The notes under the pieces are model-generated. The model did not search any database. It saw nothing but the letters and a program-made list of their open reading frames with translations, and had not been told where the DNA came from. Shown one piece after another: positions 63,943-64,000 of a stretch of 64,000 nucleotides of DNA. The stretch is from contig CACZSN010000026.1 in the NCBI GenBank assembly GCA_902783835.1, forward strand, positions 29,787 to 93,786. The letters run 5' to 3'. The first letter of the stretch is position 1. Every line of letters starts with the position of its first letter. Source of the DNA: an uncultured bacterium (GTDB lineage Bacteria; Cyanobacteriota; Vampirovibrionia; Gastranaerophilales; Gastranaerophilaceae). A program made the translations under genes and the position numbers.

Positions 63943-64000
63943 GAAAACTGTGGTAAGTGTGTGAATGTGTTTTTTAATTCCTCTATCTAAACTCCATTAG

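Noticed and set aside
1..64000. CRISPR arrays, insertion sequences, prophage genes
   Set aside because: No regularly spaced direct repeats, transposases, integrases or phage structural genes were seen.

Overview
The window is an AT-rich, gene-dense piece of a bacterial chromosome. Genes overlap by ATGA or TAATG junctions in many places and short hairpin-plus-T terminators close most operons. Envelope genes point to a diderm (Gram-negative type) cell: a TolC/HlyD export system, a GDP-heptose pathway, dTDP-sugar genes, and an MsbA/PglK-like flippase. The truA-rplM-rpsI tail on the rpoA operon, a lone pheT and an lrgAB pair would fit the non-photosynthetic gut cyanobacterial relatives (Gastranaerophilales/Melainabacteria). 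That placement is inference; other AT-rich diderm lineages are possible. I see no prophage, insertion sequence, CRISPR array or rRNA.

Layout. 1-4.7 kb (minus strand): a tight five-gene operon of unrecognised membrane and envelope proteins (VirB10/TrbI-like, vWA-like, FHA-like polytopic, TonB-like, zinc-ribbon). 4.8-9.3 kb (plus): tRNA-Leu(CAG), an HpcH/HpaI-type aldolase, a zinc-ribbon membrane protein, and three genes covering four steps to GDP-D-glycero-alpha-D-manno-heptose. 9.3-14.6 kb (minus): TetR regulator, TolC, HlyD and two ABC-2 permeases, under a promoter carrying two inverted repeats. 14.7-25 kb (minus): phosphoglucomutase, PC4-like protein, priA, lrgA, lrgB, a polytopic membrane protein with a C12 tract, then rfbB, rfbC, rfbA. 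25.2-28.8 kb (minus): pheT, nadD, yqeK. 28.9-30.6 kb (plus): a PPi-dependent phosphofructokinase. 30.8-36.1 kb (minus): a 1786-residue protein of unknown function. 36.4-47.2 kb: anmK, an exported cupin, an acyl-CoA synthetase, ftsH-ferritin, holA-holB, an ABC flippase and a HEAT-like protein. 47.3-52.2 kb (minus): infA-rpmJ-rpsM-rpsK-rpsD-rpoA-rplQ-truA-rplM-rpsI. 52.7-60 kb (minus): a frameshifted GNAT gene, a radical SAM protein with comM, an amino-acid permease, and dapB-asd-dapA. 60-64 kb (plus): a small HTH-like protein, ileS and a small membrane protein.

Two signals stand out. First, a near-palindromic 15-mer (consensus AACACTATTWGTGTT) recurs at least ten times, nine of them in the first 10 kb. 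It lies inside genes, on both strands and in different reading phases, so it is conserved as DNA and not as peptide. It resembles in behaviour the highly iterated palindromes of cyanobacteria, but with a different sequence. Second, a run of twelve C residues lies inside a surface-polysaccharide-type membrane gene next to the dTDP-sugar genes. In an AT-rich genome this looks like a phase-variation switch.
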